Positions 5,470 through 6,197 of a stretch of DNA of 6,197 nucleotides are shown here, in pieces. Both the position numbers and the translations under genes were made by a program. Origin of the DNA: an uncultured Chthonomonas sp. (GTDB lineage: Bacteria; Armatimonadota; Chthonomonadetes; Chthonomonadales; CAJBBX01). Position 1 is the first letter of the stretch. Each line of letters starts with the position of its first letter. The notes beneath the pieces are model-generated. The model ran no database searches, was not told where the DNA came from, and saw nothing but the letters and a program-made list of their open reading frames with translations. The stretch is taken from the NCBI GenBank assembly GCA_903886985.1, contig CAISOI010000866.1, positions 1 through 6,197 on the forward strand. The letters are read 5' to 3'.

Positions 5470-5820
5470 CCAATATCGACTTTCGCTCACATTCTGGGCC
5501 ACAGCATGCTGAACAACGTCAAACCATGCCATCCTCTCCCTTCAAAGATTCCAGACAAACCTCCTACCCCGTATGGGTCGAAGACCTACAGCCCAACACT
5601 TCAGGGCTGGGGAATGTTGGGCACTGACTACAATCGCCGGTGCCTTCTGGGTCGCCGAAGGGTGACTTCGTGCCTTTCACAGCCGCGAATTTATTCGCAC
5701 GGGCGATATTTAATGCCGAAGGAACCGTGTCTGCGATCATGAGAAAAATCTTCGAACTTCCCAGCACTGCGCATGCATAGCCGGCCACTTCGGCAGATTC
5801 TACTGTACAGCAAGTATAAA
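5455..5820. other. Non-coding region rich in small hairpins
   Basis: I see no convincing gene in these roughly 370 bases. Short open frames exist on both strands, including one of 88 codons on the minus strand (5830 to 5564) that starts with TTG. None has a ribosome binding site or a recognisable motif. The region contains a row of inverted repeats: 5454-5469, the overlapping pair at 5589-5622, CCTTC/GAAGG (5643-5661) competing with CGAAG/CTTCG (5656-5670), and GCGAAT/ATTCGC (5685-5698). It may be a degraded gene, a dispersed repeat or the template of a structured RNA; the sequence alone does not decide. Confidence 0.5.
5589..5622. repeat. Two mutually exclusive hairpins sharing one arm
   Basis: GCCCAACA (5591-5598) pairs with TGTTGGGC (5615-5622). 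The stem can continue with TTC/GAA past one bulged C, giving about 11 pairs. The same left arm, as CAGCCC (5589-5594), can instead pair with GGGCTG (5604-5609), so only one of the two folds can form at a time. No T-run follows on the plus strand. The arms also match integron core-site consensus sequences, but the element is far shorter than a normal attC site. Confidence 0.45.
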
Positions 5821-5850
5821 TTGTCCGCAAAAACCGTTATCTGATACAAT
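5821..5850 (+). promoter_or_regulatory. Candidate promoter of the right-edge gene
   Basis: TTGTCC at 5821-5826 (four of six to TTGACA) and TACAAT at 5845-5850 (five of six to TATAAT) are 18 bases apart, and a TGA directly before TACAAT forms an extended -10. Transcription should begin at about 5856-5857, on or next to the ATG at 5856. The box TGATACAAT is nearly the same as the one before the second PH-like gene. Confidence 0.45.
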
Positions 5851-5855
5851 GAAAT

Positions 5856-6197
5856 ATGAGTATTAACATCGTTATCATGCTTACGCATCTTCTTTCATTG
5901 GCCATTCCCCGTAGCGATGGCCTGCGTCGCCTCCCTATGCAGGATGATAGTGACAAACGAGGCAAGCGTATTCTTACATCCTATGCAACTTTTCCGTCCA
6001 TTAAGAAGTTAGCTTTGCGCCGATATGCTGCTGTCAAACAAGTTGAAAAAGACGCAAATGGTGTGATAGCATCAGGCGGTGAAGACATTGGATTTGCACT
6101 CTTTCCAGAAGGATCAGCCGAGAGTCTTTATGTTCTTCTGGGAGCCAGTCATTGGAGAGGCGAGGCTTATGTAAGTAGGTTAATAAGTTACGTAGCC
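5856..6197 (+). CDS. Unknown protein, 3' end beyond the window
   Basis: A frame of 114 codons runs from ATG 5856 to the window edge with no stop. An in-frame TGA at 5850-5852 limits the start to 5856 or later. The translation begins MSINIVIMLTHLLSLAIPR, weakly hydrophobic, and then becomes mixed and soluble-looking, with GGEDIGFALFPEGSAES and a final ASHWRGEAYVSRLISYVA. I do not recognise the family. In-frame ATGs at 5877 and 5937 are alternative starts. No Shine-Dalgarno sequence is clear before any of them. The promoter ending at 5850 would give a leaderless mRNA for the 5856 start, or a leader of about 20 bases for the 5877 start. The length of uninterrupted frame and ordinary amino-acid composition support a real gene. 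Confidence 0.6.
   Translation, partial: MSINIVIMLTHLLSLAIPRSDGLRRLPMQDDSDKRGKRILTSYATFPSIKKLALRRYAAVKQVEKDANGVIASGGEDIGFALFPEGSAESLYVLLGASHWRGEAYVSRLISYVA

Noticed and set aside
5591..5622. Integron attC site
   Set aside because: The outer arms match RYYYAAC and GTTRRRY, but the element is 32 bases long against the usual 57 or more. No second site, integrase or cassette pattern is present around the other genes.
5564..5830. Minus-strand 88-codon frame as a gene
   Set aside because: It starts with TTG, lacks a ribosome binding site, shows no recognisable motif, and overlaps the hairpin cluster and the candidate promoter of the right-edge gene.

Overview
The window carries six complete genes in one orientation (plus strand), one gene cut by the right edge, and a possible start of a divergent gene cut by the left edge. 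GC content looks moderate. The first complete gene fuses a LolA/DUF2092-like periplasmic domain to a TlpA-type thioredoxin domain. That architecture is best known from free-living diderm bacteria such as Planctomycetes, Acidobacteria and Armatimonadota. I cannot name the organism, and that lineage hint is weak. No transposase, integrase, CRISPR array, tRNA or rRNA is visible.

Layout from left to right. Positions 1-75 may hold the first 25 codons of a minus-strand gene. Positions 242-1435 encode the secreted thioredoxin-like fusion protein. Positions 1494-2042 encode a small protein with a PD-(D/E)XK nuclease-like signature of the Mrr-like QxK type. Positions 2124-4071 hold three tandem paralogous genes for small membrane proteins of 196, 195 and 195 residues. 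Each has an N-terminal WA(E/D)RP motif, two membrane segments and a C-terminal bacterial PH-like domain. Positions 4072-4413 are non-coding and contain a 26-base inverted repeat. Positions 4414-5454 encode an unusual DNA-binding protein with three successive excisionase/MerR-type helix-turn-helix modules. Positions 5455-5855 are non-coding and rich in short hairpins. A last gene of unknown function starts near 5856 and runs off the window.

How the genes work together can only be inferred. The nuclease-like gene and the three PH-like genes are collinear with gaps of about 70-110 bases. At least two of the PH-like genes seem to have their own promoter, so they are a gene cluster more than a tight operon. 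The triple helix-turn-helix protein lies just downstream of the palindrome and may regulate itself through it. The two most distinctive features are the triplicated PH-like membrane proteins and the three-module DNA-binding protein. A third observation is a repeated TGATACA(A/T)T box 5-6 bases before a start codon, which suggests leaderless transcription of some genes.
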